Below are positions 32,944 through 43,435 of a stretch of DNA of 47,828 bases, piece after piece. This DNA is from Gnetum montanum (Eukaryota > Streptophyta > Gnetopsida > Gnetales > Gnetaceae), in contig MNCI01005191.1 in the NCBI GenBank assembly GCA_015680685.1, positions 253,522 through 301,349 of the forward strand, written 5' to 3'. The notes under the pieces are model-generated. The model was not told the DNA's origin. It ran no database searches and was given only the letters and a program-made list of their open reading frames with translations. Within the stretch, counting starts at the first letter, position 1. The number at the start of each line of letters is the position of its first letter. The position numbers were made by a program, and so were the translations under genes.

Positions 32944-34560
32944 TTTACTAACCTAAATCGTCGATGTAAGGCTGGAAGGGAAACAGACACCGAGATATCG
33001 TCGGGCACGCACAACTGACCTTGCCTTCGCTTGAGGGCAAGCTGGAAAAGGAAACGAAGGCAGAGTGCCTTGGATGGTTTGCATGCAAATCAACCAAGGA
33101 CTTCCCCGAGCGTAAGTTACGGCTAGTGCTGGGGTTATCGTAAACAGTGTAAACGAGATGTAAACAGAATGCAAATAGCGACATGAAATGTAAATAGGGC
33201 ATATTGAATTATAAATAAAGAATAAATAGAGCTATATTGTAAACAAAGCATAAACCGAAGTAAATAATGTGAATGGAAGGCAATAATGAAACTGTATTGT
33301 ATTTCTTAAACAAGAATATGCACCGGTCAAAACATAGTTGCACACGTGTGGATGGCAAGTCAAACGCCTAGCCCCGGAATGATATGACATGATGATGTGA
33401 TGATGAAATGGGATGAACGTGAGAAATACTTGGAAGCCAACAATCAGGTTTGCCGAGCACCCAAGGATTGAATATTCTGTCCTTCTTCAGAGTTGCCAAT
33501 CTCTCCCATTTTTGCCTCTTCCAATCTCTTTTTCCTCCTCCTAGTTTATGTGAATTGATAGGGTATTTATAGGGTTGGTCTAGGCTTGGGCAGTTGCATT
33601 CTTTGACCAGGTTCAATGTATCTGTGTTGGATAGTTGTGCACGAGTTGGATGTGTGTTGGATAGTTACATTCTCTGACCAGGTTCAATGTATCTGTGTTG
33701 GATAGTTGTGCACGAGTTGGATGTGTGTTGGATAGTTATATTCTTTGACCAGGTTCAATGTATCTATGTTGGATAGTTGTGCACGAGCTGGATATTTGCC
33801 TTCTTTGAACAGATTCAATGTATCTCACAACGTGTGGGTCATTCAAGCCCATGAAAATACAAATAATTTAGACAAGCCCTTAAATGATAAAAATTTACAA
33901 AGAAAATCAAGGAGGATTAACTCCGCCTTGCTTGTCTAGCATCGAGCGTGACCTCCAAAACTTGCAATTTTGAGCTGAAATCTAGAATTTCTGAAGGCTG
34001 GGACCCATAGTTATGAATAGTGGACCCTGAGGATGACTTGCACCCTTAAAATCAAGTCATTTTAGCTCAGTTTTGGGGCTCTAAAAGTTGGTGACGCTGA
34101 TCCTTACGCTGTGCAATGTCTGAAGAAAATAACCCCAGCGTCACCAAGTCAAAATGGCATATTTGAGGCCCAAATCTTGATTTTTTGGAGGCTGGGAGCT
34201 GCTGGGGACCTTGGTGAAGGTCATGGGGGGTCCTTGTGCTCAATTTCAGCCTAGTTTGACTCAATTTCGTGGCTCCAAAAGTTGGTGACGCTGATCCTTA
34301 CGATGTGCAGCGTCTAAAAAAGTAACCAAAGTGTACTTAGCCAAAACCAAACATTTTGAACCTAAAACTTTTGATTCTGGATGCTGGAAGTTGGTGCAGT
34401 CGCCTGTGGGCCCTAGGGGGACCTTGCCTATTGAATCATGGGCCATCGGGGGCTGTTTTGGAGGCCTCCAAGTTTGGTCACACTGTACTCATGTTGGGCA
34501 ACAGCATGACTTAGCTTAATTTTTGTCTAAAAGTGCTAGGCCAAAATTAGTGGTGTTTCA
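32944..34560 (-). mobile_element. 3' LTR of the Ogre/Tat-like element
   Basis: 1617 bases, about 95 percent identical by eye to 41215-42944 outside a tandem repeat. TATAAATACCC lies on the minus strand near 33570. It has 2 to 3 copies of a 71-bp unit (33596-33800), against at least four in the other LTR, which accounts for the 113-base length difference. The outermost bases TG are mutated to TT at 32944. Confidence 0.9.
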
Positions 34561-34577
34561 TTAGCCCCTCTTTATTG
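34561..34577 (-). other. Polypurine tract of the Ogre/Tat-like element
   Basis: On the minus strand AATAAAGAGGGGCTAA directly precedes the LTR start TGAAACACC, the expected plus-strand priming site. Confidence 0.7.
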
Positions 34578-35735
34578 ACGTCTGGAGGAATTCACCTGAG
34601 AGGCATCGACAAAGAAGTGCAAACACCATGAATAAACAAGTACCAAACATTAACCATCAGGCCTTGGCTGGATATTATCGCACCATTTTCAAAAGTACAT
34701 AGGATTGAGGGGATGTGGTTTAAGATGTAAGGGATTGTAACTAGGGGAAGTCGGGAGTGGATTAAGGGTTATGATTGCTATCGGGATTGTGGGAGAGGAG
34801 TGCTCTCATGTGAATGAGCTATATTTTGGTCCTTGTCCATAGCTAGTGTTCAGCAGACTCGAAGCCAAGACATAGGAAGTATGTTCTTTGGAGAAACAGG
34901 ACTCTTATAGAGTGTTTATGAGGCCTGTTGTAAATAGCCAAAGCCATGTGGTGATGTGCAGCCTGGTCTCTTTGAGACACAAGTGTAACTGTTTTTCAAG
35001 ACAATTGCCTTCTTGCCTAGGGCTTGTATGAGAATGGCTAATAGTCTTTTGTTTATGATGTCAATAGGGTCATGAAGACCTTTTCTGTGTATTTTGCTCT
35101 TTGACCTTTTGTGCTTTTTCTTTTCTTGTTTTTTTTCTCTTTATTTTGTCTTTTTCTTTTTCTTCATTTTGTTTTCTTTTTTCTCTTTGGTCTTTTTAAA
35201 AGAGCTTGCTTTTAGCGTTGTGCTCATGTTCGAGCGCTTGCATTTTGTGTCATGCATTGTGTACTGTGTTTTGTGTTGCAACTGCTTAGGGAGTTATAGT
35301 ATGCAACAATGTATCAAGAGTTTTGAGATGAGTGGAATGTATCAAGGGGGATGTAATTGAATAGGATAAGGGAGCATGATGGGGAATGGGGAATGCATCG
35401 GGAGTCAGGAATGTACTTATGAACGGATTGATTAAACCAGTCGCGTGCATCAGGAAAAATGTGATACCTTGTCTTCATGATGAAGTGCATCTATGCACGA
35501 ACGCCTCAGAAGTGTCATCCTATAAACACAACTCCAAGAAGACAAGAAAACCACAAATGAAACAGTCAGCTAAACACTTTAAACAAGGAGATGAAGTCAC
35601 CATGTGTAGCTTTCAAAGCAAACAGAATCATGAACAGCATCAGTTTCATCAGGCCCCATGGAATGAATCATGCAACAAGTCTTTGTGGAACAGGAATAGC
35701 CAACTACAACAATAGATCTTTTCAAGTTTTTCCTG
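34578..35735 (-). other. Non-coding 3' part of the Ogre/Tat-like element
   Basis: No coding domain on either strand. A pyrimidine tract at 35104-35205 (purine on the element's coding strand) contains nearly uninterrupted T and C runs. The ORF at 35386-35715 on the plus strand has no known motif and lies antisense to the element, so it is not called as a gene. Confidence 0.5.
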
Positions 35736-37080
35736 GTCATTGATGATGACACCAGTTTATAGTTGTAGTGGACTATCATGGGTTAGTTTCACGTCATAAC
35801 CCCTTGGACGGTGCTAGTTTAGCGTCATAGCAGACGGTGCATTGTGAGTTTATAGTCATAGTGGACTATGAAGAGGCAAACTAGTTTATAGTCTTAGTGG
35901 ACTCTGGATGCTAGTTTCATGTCATGGTAGATAGATGTAGTAGTTTAGTGTCATACTGGACAGAACTTTGGGGTATCAGTTTTAAGTCATGATGCCAAGA
36001 CTTCTCTGTGGTATCAATTTTAAGTCATGATCCAGGACTATTCTGTGGTATCAGTTTTAAGTCATGATTCTAGGACTACTCTGTTCCAGTTTATAGTCAT
36101 AGTGGACTGATGCTTACCTTGCTTGTGTAAAGTGTGATGCTGCATGCATGGTCATGCTATGTGCCTGCGAGATCCTGCAAAAAAATCAACCAGGAAGAAA
36201 AACAACATCAAGCGACACCTGTTGTACATAGATTTGGAATATATAAATGAAAGAAAAGGAATAAAAAAAGTATAGTTTTAGGTCGTTCCGGGCTGGATGT
36301 TGACTTGCCATTTTCNAAAAAAAAGTATAGTTTTAGGTCGTTCCGGGCTGGATGTTGACTTGCCATTTTCACTATTTTTAAATTTTAGAATTCCTATACT
36401 TAAATTTTCAAGTGGACAATAAGGTCGCGGAGACTTTAAAATTTTATGAAATTTTCAAATGTTTGTTACCCTTAACTGTTTTGTTCTATTTTCTATTTTC
36501 TGTTTGTAGGGACATGTTAATGATGGAGCTGGCCCTAGTGGAGCAGGGGCGGATGATGAAGAGGATCTTGGGGATTAACCCCATCCGTGAGCTTTTAAGT
36601 TGTTAAGTGTTTTTGGATTTTTTGGATGTTTGATGGAATGTATAAAGACTGATGCAATGGCCTAAATTCAATTATGGTATAAAATGGTTGCATTCCTTCG
36701 TTACCTTGATGTTCTATGTAAATATTTTTGTCATTTTTCATGTTTTTTATTGTTTTTCTTTATTTTCTAGAGTATATGTATGCAACTAAATGTAAAATAA
36801 ATTTCTAAAGTGTAAAGAAAGATGTAAGGTAAATACTTGGAAAAGAAAGCAATGACCATGCAAGAATCTAAATCGTAAGTTGTAACCTATAAGCGAAAAT
36901 TCAATGTAAGATGATGGGAGTTTGTAAATCTGTAATTTGTTGGCTTTAGTTTAAAGCCGTTTCGAGCTTGGTACATCAGTTTAAAGTGTTGATGGACTGT
37001 TGCATCTGTTGTTAAAGAAAGGATTACCAGTTTTATGCCATGGTGGGCCAAAGGTAGTAACGCTTTCAAGAAATTTTAAA
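35736..37080 (-). repeat. Degenerate repeats encoding H-x-D-x-K-L-like motifs
   Basis: The plus strand shows many spaced copies of AGTTTATAGTCATAGTGGAC and AGTTTTAAGTCATGAT (35755-36110). On the element's strand these read as VHYDYKL, HHDLKLIP, IHNDIKL, HHGIKLV and QHFKLM in shifting frames, continuing into the C-terminus of the protease ORF (36981-37130). They look like a long, variable tandem-repeat tail that has since decayed. An N at 36316 is flanked by a 53-base duplication. Confidence 0.55.
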
Positions 37081-38348
37081 CGGAATTGGCCATTTCTAAC
37101 TGTGGCTAGTTTAATGTCATTGTGGATGTTTGTTGGCAGTTTTAACATCTTATCGGACATGTCGTAGTTTAACATCATTTCAGATAGTTCGTAGTTTAAC
37201 GTCATTTCGGATAGTTCGTAGTTTAATGCCATTTCGGACAGTTCGTAGTTTAACATCATTTCGGANNNNNNNNNNNNNNNNNNNNNNNNNNNNNNNNNNN
37301 NNNNNNNNNNNNNNNNNNNNNNNNNNNNNNNNNNNNNNNNNNNNNNNNNNNNNNNNNNNNNNNNNNNNNNNNNNNNNNNNNNNTGTAGGGCTGGGTGTAT
37401 GGGTATGATTTTATATTCACCTTCCCCTTCATCAGTGATATCAAAGGGTAGTTCTGACCAAGAAACATCAGCAGGAATGGCTCTTATGTCTGTGTCTTCT
37501 TGTGTTTCTTTAGTGCTAGTTGGATTGTGAGTCAATGTTGGGTTCATGTTTTGATGTATGTTCATGGTTTCTTGTTTAGGCTTAACGAACTCAATTTTCG
37601 ACCCTTGACCTACCTCAAGGTATGAGGAAGTGATCGATGCTGTTGTATCCCCATGTATGATGATCTCACCTCCCTCATAAGGTAGGTGGATCTCTTGATG
37701 GATTGGTGAGAATACAGCTTTAAGTTGAGCTAGCCAAGGACATCCTAAAATCAAATTAAACCCTGGAATTTCATCAACCACTATGAATTTAGCTGATGTA
37801 GGGAATTGGTCTTTGGCTATGAAATCTAAGGTAACCATGCCTTTCACTCCCACACGGGAACCACTGAAAGATCTCAAGAAAGAGGTTGTTGTGGGCTGTA
37901 CTTGTTCAGTGAGTCCCAATTTTTCAATGACAGAAAAAGATATTACATTTGTTGCCACACCATCATCGACATGCACCCTACGTATTTTGAAATGATCAAC
38001 CTGTATTGTTATGAACATAGGGGCCATGGTGATTTCCCTTGTTTTCTCATCTAGCTTAATGTCCTTAACATGGAATTCTAAGGATGTGGTCTTCGATTCT
38101 TGAAGTTGTGGGGATAATACTGCATAAATGGATGGTTCATTTGCAGGAAGATCCTCACTAACAGGAATTGAAGTTATCATCTGTACAAGAGCCTCTCGAT
38201 GTACTGGTGAAGTCATTACTAGGTCATACAAACTTAAAGAAGTATTCTTTTGTTTTAAGGCTTGTGTGACCTGGGTCAACGCATTTGCTAGGTCTTTACC
38301 GTTTGGGACATTCTTATCCGTAGAGATTTGGTCCATTTGACCCAACAT
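36981..38348 (-). CDS. Retroelement aspartic protease with tandem-repeat C-terminal tail
   Basis: A 455-codon open frame, including a 118-base assembly gap. Near residue 48 the SPVHREALVQMI motif resembles the S-x2-HR-x-AL segment upstream of protease in Tat/Ogre elements. The protease region has VDDG at 127-130, where D-[ST]-G or DGG is usual, then NVISFSVIEKLGL, a LRSFSGSRVGVKG strand, and the second motif LILGCPWL at 199-206. It would cleave the gag-pol polyprotein in virus-like particles. Past residue 320 the sequence turns into 9-residue repeats, LNYELSEM plus one variable residue, running into the gap at 37266-37383. No RT follows. The frame is unusually intact for this window. Confidence 0.75.
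   Translation of the reverse strand: MLGQMDQISTDKNVPNGKDLANALTQVTQALKQKNTSLSLYDLVMTSPVHREALVQMITSIPVSEDLPANEPSIYAVLSPQLQESKTTSLEFHVKDIKLDEKTREITMAPMFITIQVDHFKIRRVHVDDGVATNVISFSVIEKLGLTEQVQPTTTSFLRSFSGSRVGVKGMVTLDFIAKDQFPTSAKFIVVDEIPGFNLILGCPWLAQLKAVFSPIHQEIHLPYEGGEIIIHGDTTASITSSYLEVGQGSKIEFVKPKQETMNIHQNMNPTLTHNPTSTKETQEDTDIRAIPADVSWSELPFDITDEGEGEYKIIPIHPALXXXXXXXXXXXXXXXXXXXXXXXXXXXXXXXXXXXXXXXXSEMMLNYELSEMALNYELSEMTLNYELSEMMLNYDMSDKMLKLPTNIHNDIKLATVRNGQFRLKFLESVTTFGPPWHKTGNPFFNNRCNSPSTL
37164..37265 (-). repeat. 27-bp tandem repeat encoding 9-residue units
   Basis: Four near-identical 27-base units start at 37164, 37191, 37218 and 37245 (GTAGTTTAACATCATTTC then GGATAGTTC on the plus strand). 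The array runs into the N block, so its length is unknown. 27 bases is a multiple of three, so copy number can change without shifting the protease frame. Confidence 0.9.
37266..37383. other. Assembly gap of 118 N inside a tandem array
   Basis: The gap begins in the middle of a 27-bp repeat unit. Collapse of a longer array is the likely cause, so the true repeat number and gap size are unknown. Confidence 0.95.
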
Positions 38349-38371
38349 TCATATTTCTCGTGGAGGGGTTT

Positions 38372-41027
38372 TTAAGTTAGAGTTGAGAATGCTGAGTTTG
38401 GGATATGACTCACGACTTCATCTTTGTTTTGGTGACTTGTACTAGGCTCATTAATGGACAGACTTATGGGGATGGTGTTTAGCGGTGTAGGCTTTGGCAG
38501 TCCTAATTTGTGTCCATGATTTTCTCTCTCCATGCGCTCTCTTTTTTCTTTTTCCAAGCGCTCTCTTATTAGCCCATCGGCAAGATGTTTTCGCAAAGGT
38601 CGTCGAGAAGGGGAGGTGGGTTGTGTACCAAGGTGTTTTGGCACCTGGACCACAAAGGGAATGGGTCAGTTTNTTGACCCAACATTCATATTTCTCGTGG
38701 AGGGGTTTTTAAGTTAGAGTTGAGAATGCTGAGTTTGGGATATGACTCACGACTTCATCTTTGTTTTGGTGNTATTAAGGTAGATGTGTTTTTTGAATGC
38801 CCGTGAATCACAAAAGTCTTTTGAGGAACGTCTTTTCTGTCTTCCACATGGACAGTAGTAATCACATATGGGGCATTGTTGGTTTTGGCATTGAGAGGAT
38901 TCTTGTAGACCCCCATGGATTGGTTTTGAGGCCTTACTGGGTTTGTCTCATTGAACACTACTTCACCCACATCTATCATGCGTTGTATGTCTTTTTTCAA
39001 CTCAAAGCAGTAATCAGTCCCATGACCACATTGTTGGTGATATTCAAAAAACCTATCCAACCTAAAGCTTTTTGGAATGGGAGGTTCGTTGGCTGTTGCT
39101 AAAGCTGGATTTTTGGCCAATTCGCAAAAGCAATCATGTCTTTGCGAGGCCACAGGAGATATTTTTTTGTGTTAAATTAGCCCAGCCTTTAGAAGTTGAT
39201 CAAGTAGTTGTGAAGGCTTCATGGGCAATAGTGTGTATTGAGTAGGGTCTTTTCTTTCGAAGGTACAGGCATGACCTATGTTGTTGTTTCTATTTGAGGA
39301 ATTTTCAGGTATATGAGTGGGTGTGGTTCTTTCATAGTTGTTTGGGATAGCGGGTTGTTTTCCCTCAGCCACTACTGCTACCGTTGTTTTGGATCTATCT
39401 TTCCTCGTGTGTTGGCTCTTAAAGGTTGAGTAGGCTGGGTCATTACTTATTTGCGTCGCTTCTTCTATGTCTTTGATTTGTATGAATGCTTTGCTCAATG
39501 TGCGGGCTTTCAGGTAGTAAAGTTTTTACTTAATAAAGTCATTCATGGCTAACTTAAGGATAGTGAGTAAATATGTTTGGGGATAGGTTCATGAAGTTCG
39601 TTTAAGCCTGCACTCCACCTTTGGATAAATTTCTGTGCTAACTCTAATGGCACTTTCTTAACTTGAATTAAGCTATCTAACATGGCTTCAGGTTTCAAAT
39701 TGTACTTGAAACAGGTGACAAATTGATGTAACAAACTCTCTAAAGAAGATATGGAGCTACGAGGTAAAGATCGGTACTAGTCTAAGGCTTTTCCGGTTAA
39801 GGACATTGCAAACACTCGCAAAATTACATGGGGCCATGCTTGAAGTAAAAGGCTTTTGGTTCTAAATGTTACTAGGTGGACATTTGGGTTCCCTTCTCCA
39901 TTGTACTTGGTCAGTTGAGGTAATGAGACTCCTTTTGGCAAGGTCAAGGGTGGAACTGAGGGGTCAATTGGGTCATCTTGATAGAAATCTAGTACCTTGA
40001 CTTCCTCATTGTTGAAAGTTTTAAGGTGTTTTAATTCTTCTGCGAATGAGTGCATCATTTTTTGTATGTCTGCCCATTCTTGGGTGGTAGGAAAACTTGT
40101 GGATTGCACAGATTGTGGATGATAATGGTTTAATTGTTGCATTGGAAAGGGAAAGAAAGGTTGTTGGGCTAACATTTTTTGTGGTGGGATGGTATTCGGG
40201 ACTGAGACTATCGGTGGAGCCAGCTACAGGTTTTGAGGTAACACCTTGCACATGTTAGGTTGGAGTAATCAATGGTGCCCCATAAATCTGTACCTGGGGT
40301 ATGTAATGGATGGATGTGGAAGTTGGTATCACTGACGGTATTCCAATTACTTGAGGTTGGAAGATTGAACCTGCATTGGTTTGAAGGAGTTGTTGGGACT
40401 ACACTGGTGGAGGAATGATGGAAGTGGATGCATCAAAGTGAATGTTATTGAGCATGGAGAAGATAGGAATGGAATGGGGAACAAGTGCTTGAGTGTTTGC
40501 AGAGGAAGAAGAAAACACAGTTTCTTCCAGGAAAGGATGGGATAAGGGGTTTGTATGGGCATGGGGGCTAATGGTGTGGTATGATTCTCCATGTTCAGAT
40601 TGGGTTGCAAAGTCATCTTCTTCATCTTGAGGCTCTATGGGAGGTAGTTGTAAGGCTTGACTTCTAGCCATAAGAAGCTGGGATATGAGTTTATGATGGT
40701 TTTCAGATAGTGGGATTATGTCAAATGTAGAAGGGATAAACTCACGTCCTCCTTTGTAGATGAATTCATATTCTCTCTTAGCTTCCCTTTCTACACGATC
40801 AATGGGTAGGTTGGCTTGGATTTTGACACAGATAAAATTATACTGTTCGGGTGTAAGAGTCGCATGAATAAGGCCTTTGTCCTGTAGCCTGAGAGATTGG
40901 CATGTAAGACCTTGAGGATTTATGTGTTCAATAATGGTTATGGATTCCGTAGCAGTCACAAGGTTTGAAGCTTCGGCCTCAAAGTCAGCAATCTATAGTG
41001 TTCCGGGTTGACTTGGGAAGATTCCAT
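38372..41027 (-). pseudogene. Ogre/Tat-like gag with degenerate zinc knuckle
   Basis: The start ATG at 41025-41027 gives MESSQVNPEHYR; a frameshift near 40990 moves to the frame with TATESITIIEHINPQGL. Further on come IDRVEREAKREYEFIYKGG (near 40790), a Ser/Pro-rich linker (40400-40600), then LPKGVSLPQLTKYNGEGNPN (near 39920), QFVTCFKYNLKPEAMLD (near 39710) and AQKFIQRWSAGLNELHEPIP (near 39620), which match the Retrotrans_gag core. CGHGTDYCFELKKDIQRMID (near 39020) matches the C-x-Y-H, GH-x4-C-x2-LK region before protease; its first Cys is missing. A Lys/Arg/Glu-rich stretch (38480-38570) precedes the protease ORF. A few stops and two single-N joints (38673, 38772) break it. Confidence 0.75.
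38674..38771. repeat. 98-bp duplicate of 38337-38434, bounded by single Ns
   Basis: The block between the Ns at 38673 and 38772 repeats 38337-38434 without a difference that I can see, beginning TTGACCCAACATTC and ending TTTTGGTG. It is most likely an unmerged contig overlap placed by scaffolding, not biology. It disrupts the gag frame artificially. Confidence 0.85.
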
Positions 41028-41192
41028 GATAAACGTGAATGGACTGGGGTAGACGAATGGAGTTGGATTGCAAGCAGTTGTAGCATGGTGTGACACAAGC
41101 TCAGTGTGATCAATAGGGATGAGGAGACTCAAATGAGCAAGGTGGATGAGTTTTGACAAGTAGTGACGTTTTGACCAATAACAAGAAAGTGG

Positions 41193-41214
41193 CCCTCCTT
41201 CTAGCACCAAAAAC
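41193..41214 (-). other. Primer-binding site of the Ogre/Tat-like element
   Basis: On the minus strand, five bases after the LTR end (GTCAGTACA), the sequence is TTTGGTGCTAGAAGGAGGGC. A TGG start pairs with the CCA end of a tRNA; I do not recognise which tRNA. It differs from the tRNA-Asp-like site at 17582, so this element belongs to another lineage. Confidence 0.6.
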
Positions 41215-42944
41215 TGTACTGACCTAAATCATCGGTGTAAGGCTAGAAGGGAAATAGATACCAAGAGATCGTTAGGCACGCACAGTTGACCCTGCCTTCG
41301 CTTGAGGGAAAGCTGGAAAAGGAAATGAAGGCAGAGTGCCTTGGATGGTTTGCACGCAAATCAACCAAGGACTTCCCCGAGCGTAAGCTACAGCTAGTGC
41401 TGGGGTTATCGTAAATGGTGTAAACGAGATGTAAACGGAATGCAAACAGCGACACGAAATGTAAACAGGGTGTACTAAATTATAAATAAAGCATAAACAG
41501 AGCTATATTGTAAACAAAGCATAAACTGAAGTAAATAATGTGAATGGAAGGCAATAATGAAACTATATTGTATTTCTTAAACAAGAATAGGCATCGGTCA
41601 AAACGTAGTTGCACACGTGTGTATAGAAAGTCAAAAGCCTAGCCCCAGAATGATATGACACGATGATGTGACGATGAAATGGGATGAACGTGAGAAATAC
41701 TTGGAAGCCAACAATCAGGTTTGCCGAGCGCCCAAGGATTGCAAATTCTGTCCTTCTTCAAAGTTGCCAATCTCTCCCATTTTTGCCTCTTCCAATCTCT
41801 TTTTCCTCCTCCCAGTTTATGTGAATTGATAGGGTATTTATAGGGTTGGTCTAGGCTTGGGCAGTTGCATTCCTTGACTAGGGTCAATGTATCTATGTTG
41901 GATAGTTGTGCACGAGTTGGATGTGTGCTGGATAGTTGCATTCTCTGACCAGGTTCAATGTATCTATGTTGGATAGTTGTGCATGAGTTGGATGTGTGTT
42001 GGATAGTTATATTCTTTGACCAGGTTCAATGTATCTGTGTTGGATAGTTGTGCACGAGTTGGATGTGTGTTGGATAGTTGCATTCTCTGACCAGGTTCAA
42101 TGTATCTGTGTTGGATAGTTGTGCATGAGTTGGATGTGTGTTGGATAGTTGTGCACGAGCTGGATATTTGCCTTCTTTGAACAGATTCAATGTATCTCAC
42201 AACGTGTGGGTCATTCAAGCCCATGAAAATACAAATAATTGAGACAAGCCCTCAAATGATAAAAATTTACAAAGAAAATCAAGGAGGATTAACTCCGCCT
42301 TGCTTGTCTAGCATCCAGCGTGACCTACAGTGTGACCTCCAAAACTTGCAATTTTGAGCTAAAATCTAGAACTTTTGAAGGTTGGGACCCATAGTTATCA
42401 ATAGTGAACCCTAAGGATGACTTGCACCCTTGAAATCAAGTCATTTTGGCTCAGTTTTGGGGCTCTAAAAGTTGGTGACGCTGATCCTTACACTATGCAA
42501 TGTTTGAAAAAAATAACCCCAGCATCACCAAGTCAAAATGGCACATTTGTGGCCCAAATCTTGATTTTTTGGAGGTTGGGAGCTGCTGGGGACCTTGGTG
42601 AAGGTCGTGGGGGGTCTTTGTGCTCAATTTCAGCCTATTTTGACTCAATTTCGTGGCTCCAAAAGTTGGTGACGCTGATCCTTACGCTGTGCAGCGTCTA
42701 AAAAAGTAACCAAAGTGTACTTAGCCAAAACCAAACATTTTGAACTTGAAACTTTTGATTCTGGATGTTGGAAGTTGGTGCAGTCGCCTGTGGCCCCCAG
42801 GGGGACCTTGCCTATTGAATCATGGGCCATCGGGGGTTTTTTTGGAGGCCTCCAAGTTTGGTCACGTTGTACTCATGTTGGGTAGTAGCATGACTTAGCT
42901 TAATTCTTGTCTAAAAGTGCTAGGCTGAAATTAGTGGTGTTTCA
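41215..42944 (-). mobile_element. 5' LTR of the Ogre/Tat-like element
   Basis: 1730 bases, matching 32944-34560. It carries four or more 71-bp units (41869-42175) and TATAAATACCC on the minus strand near 41835. The segments 42460-42720 and 34080-34320 each contain two related blocks with AAAGTTGGTGACGCTGATCC, an internal duplication shared by both LTRs. Confidence 0.9.
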
Positions 42945-43435
42945 CTATTTATCCCACTCTATAGTGAAAATTGATTGATAATTAATATTAGAGATTTGTT
43001 TTAAAAATAGAGCAACAACCCATCTAACTCATAATTCATAGCCCCTATAATTAATCTAGTGGCATCTTAGAAAGGAAGAAATTTAGCTAGCTTTAAATTT
43101 CAAAATCATATCTTAGTTAAAGAAAAGTTAATTTTTTTTTAATTGATGGTAAGGTACTTATTTCTTAAGTTGAAAGATATAGGTTTATGCTTGTACATCG
43201 CAAGTTAAAGGGGTTATCTTGGGTTCATTCATGGACCATTATAAATCCACTTAACAAGATAAGAGTTGAAACTTTGAATAAATCTTAAAATCTTTACTAT
43301 AGATGGTCAATTATTTAATAACAATGATGACATAGCAAATTGGTTTACGTGATTTTAAGTTCTATGAATTATATATTTGAGTTATGCCTCATGCTATGAA
43401 TTGAAATAAGTCATTAATAAAATGAAATGAAATGA
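42945..43435. other. AT-rich flank, nothing recognised
   Basis: Starts with the CTATT target duplication. No ORF above background length and no repeat match found elsewhere in the window. Confidence 0.5.

Larger units (their letters stand above)
32944..42944 (-). mobile_element. 10-kb Ogre/Tat-like gypsy element lacking RT and integrase
   Basis: Flanked by CTATT at 32939-32943 and 42945-42949. LTRs are 32944-34560 and 41215-42944, on the minus strand starting TGAAACACC; the 5' copy ends GTCAGTACA. The inner order from the 5' side is primer site, gag, a zinc-knuckle-like region, aspartic protease, then a tandem-repeat protein tail and a long non-coding part. RT, RNase H and integrase motifs are not seen in 34561-36980. 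With intact ends and a perfect target duplication it inserted in this reduced form or lost pol internally afterwards. Domains recall Tat/Ogre elements (S-x2-HR-x-AL motif before protease). Confidence 0.85.

Noticed and set aside
35386-35715. A 109-codon plus-strand ORF inside the Ogre/Tat-like element
   Set aside because: It is antisense to the element, without motif, in a region of low-complexity repeats.
37130-37408. ORFs running through the N block on both strands
   Set aside because: Ns are not evidence of coding; the plus-strand frame is an antisense shadow of the 27-bp repeats.
41869-42175. Regular 71-bp repeats resembling a CRISPR array
   Set aside because: The units are contiguous without unique spacers, lie in an LTR, and the sequence is from a plant.
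42417-42701. ORFs within the long LTR (also 34067-34519, 32948-33202, 33368-33616)
   Set aside because: LTR sequence; frames are not conserved between the two LTRs and have no domain.
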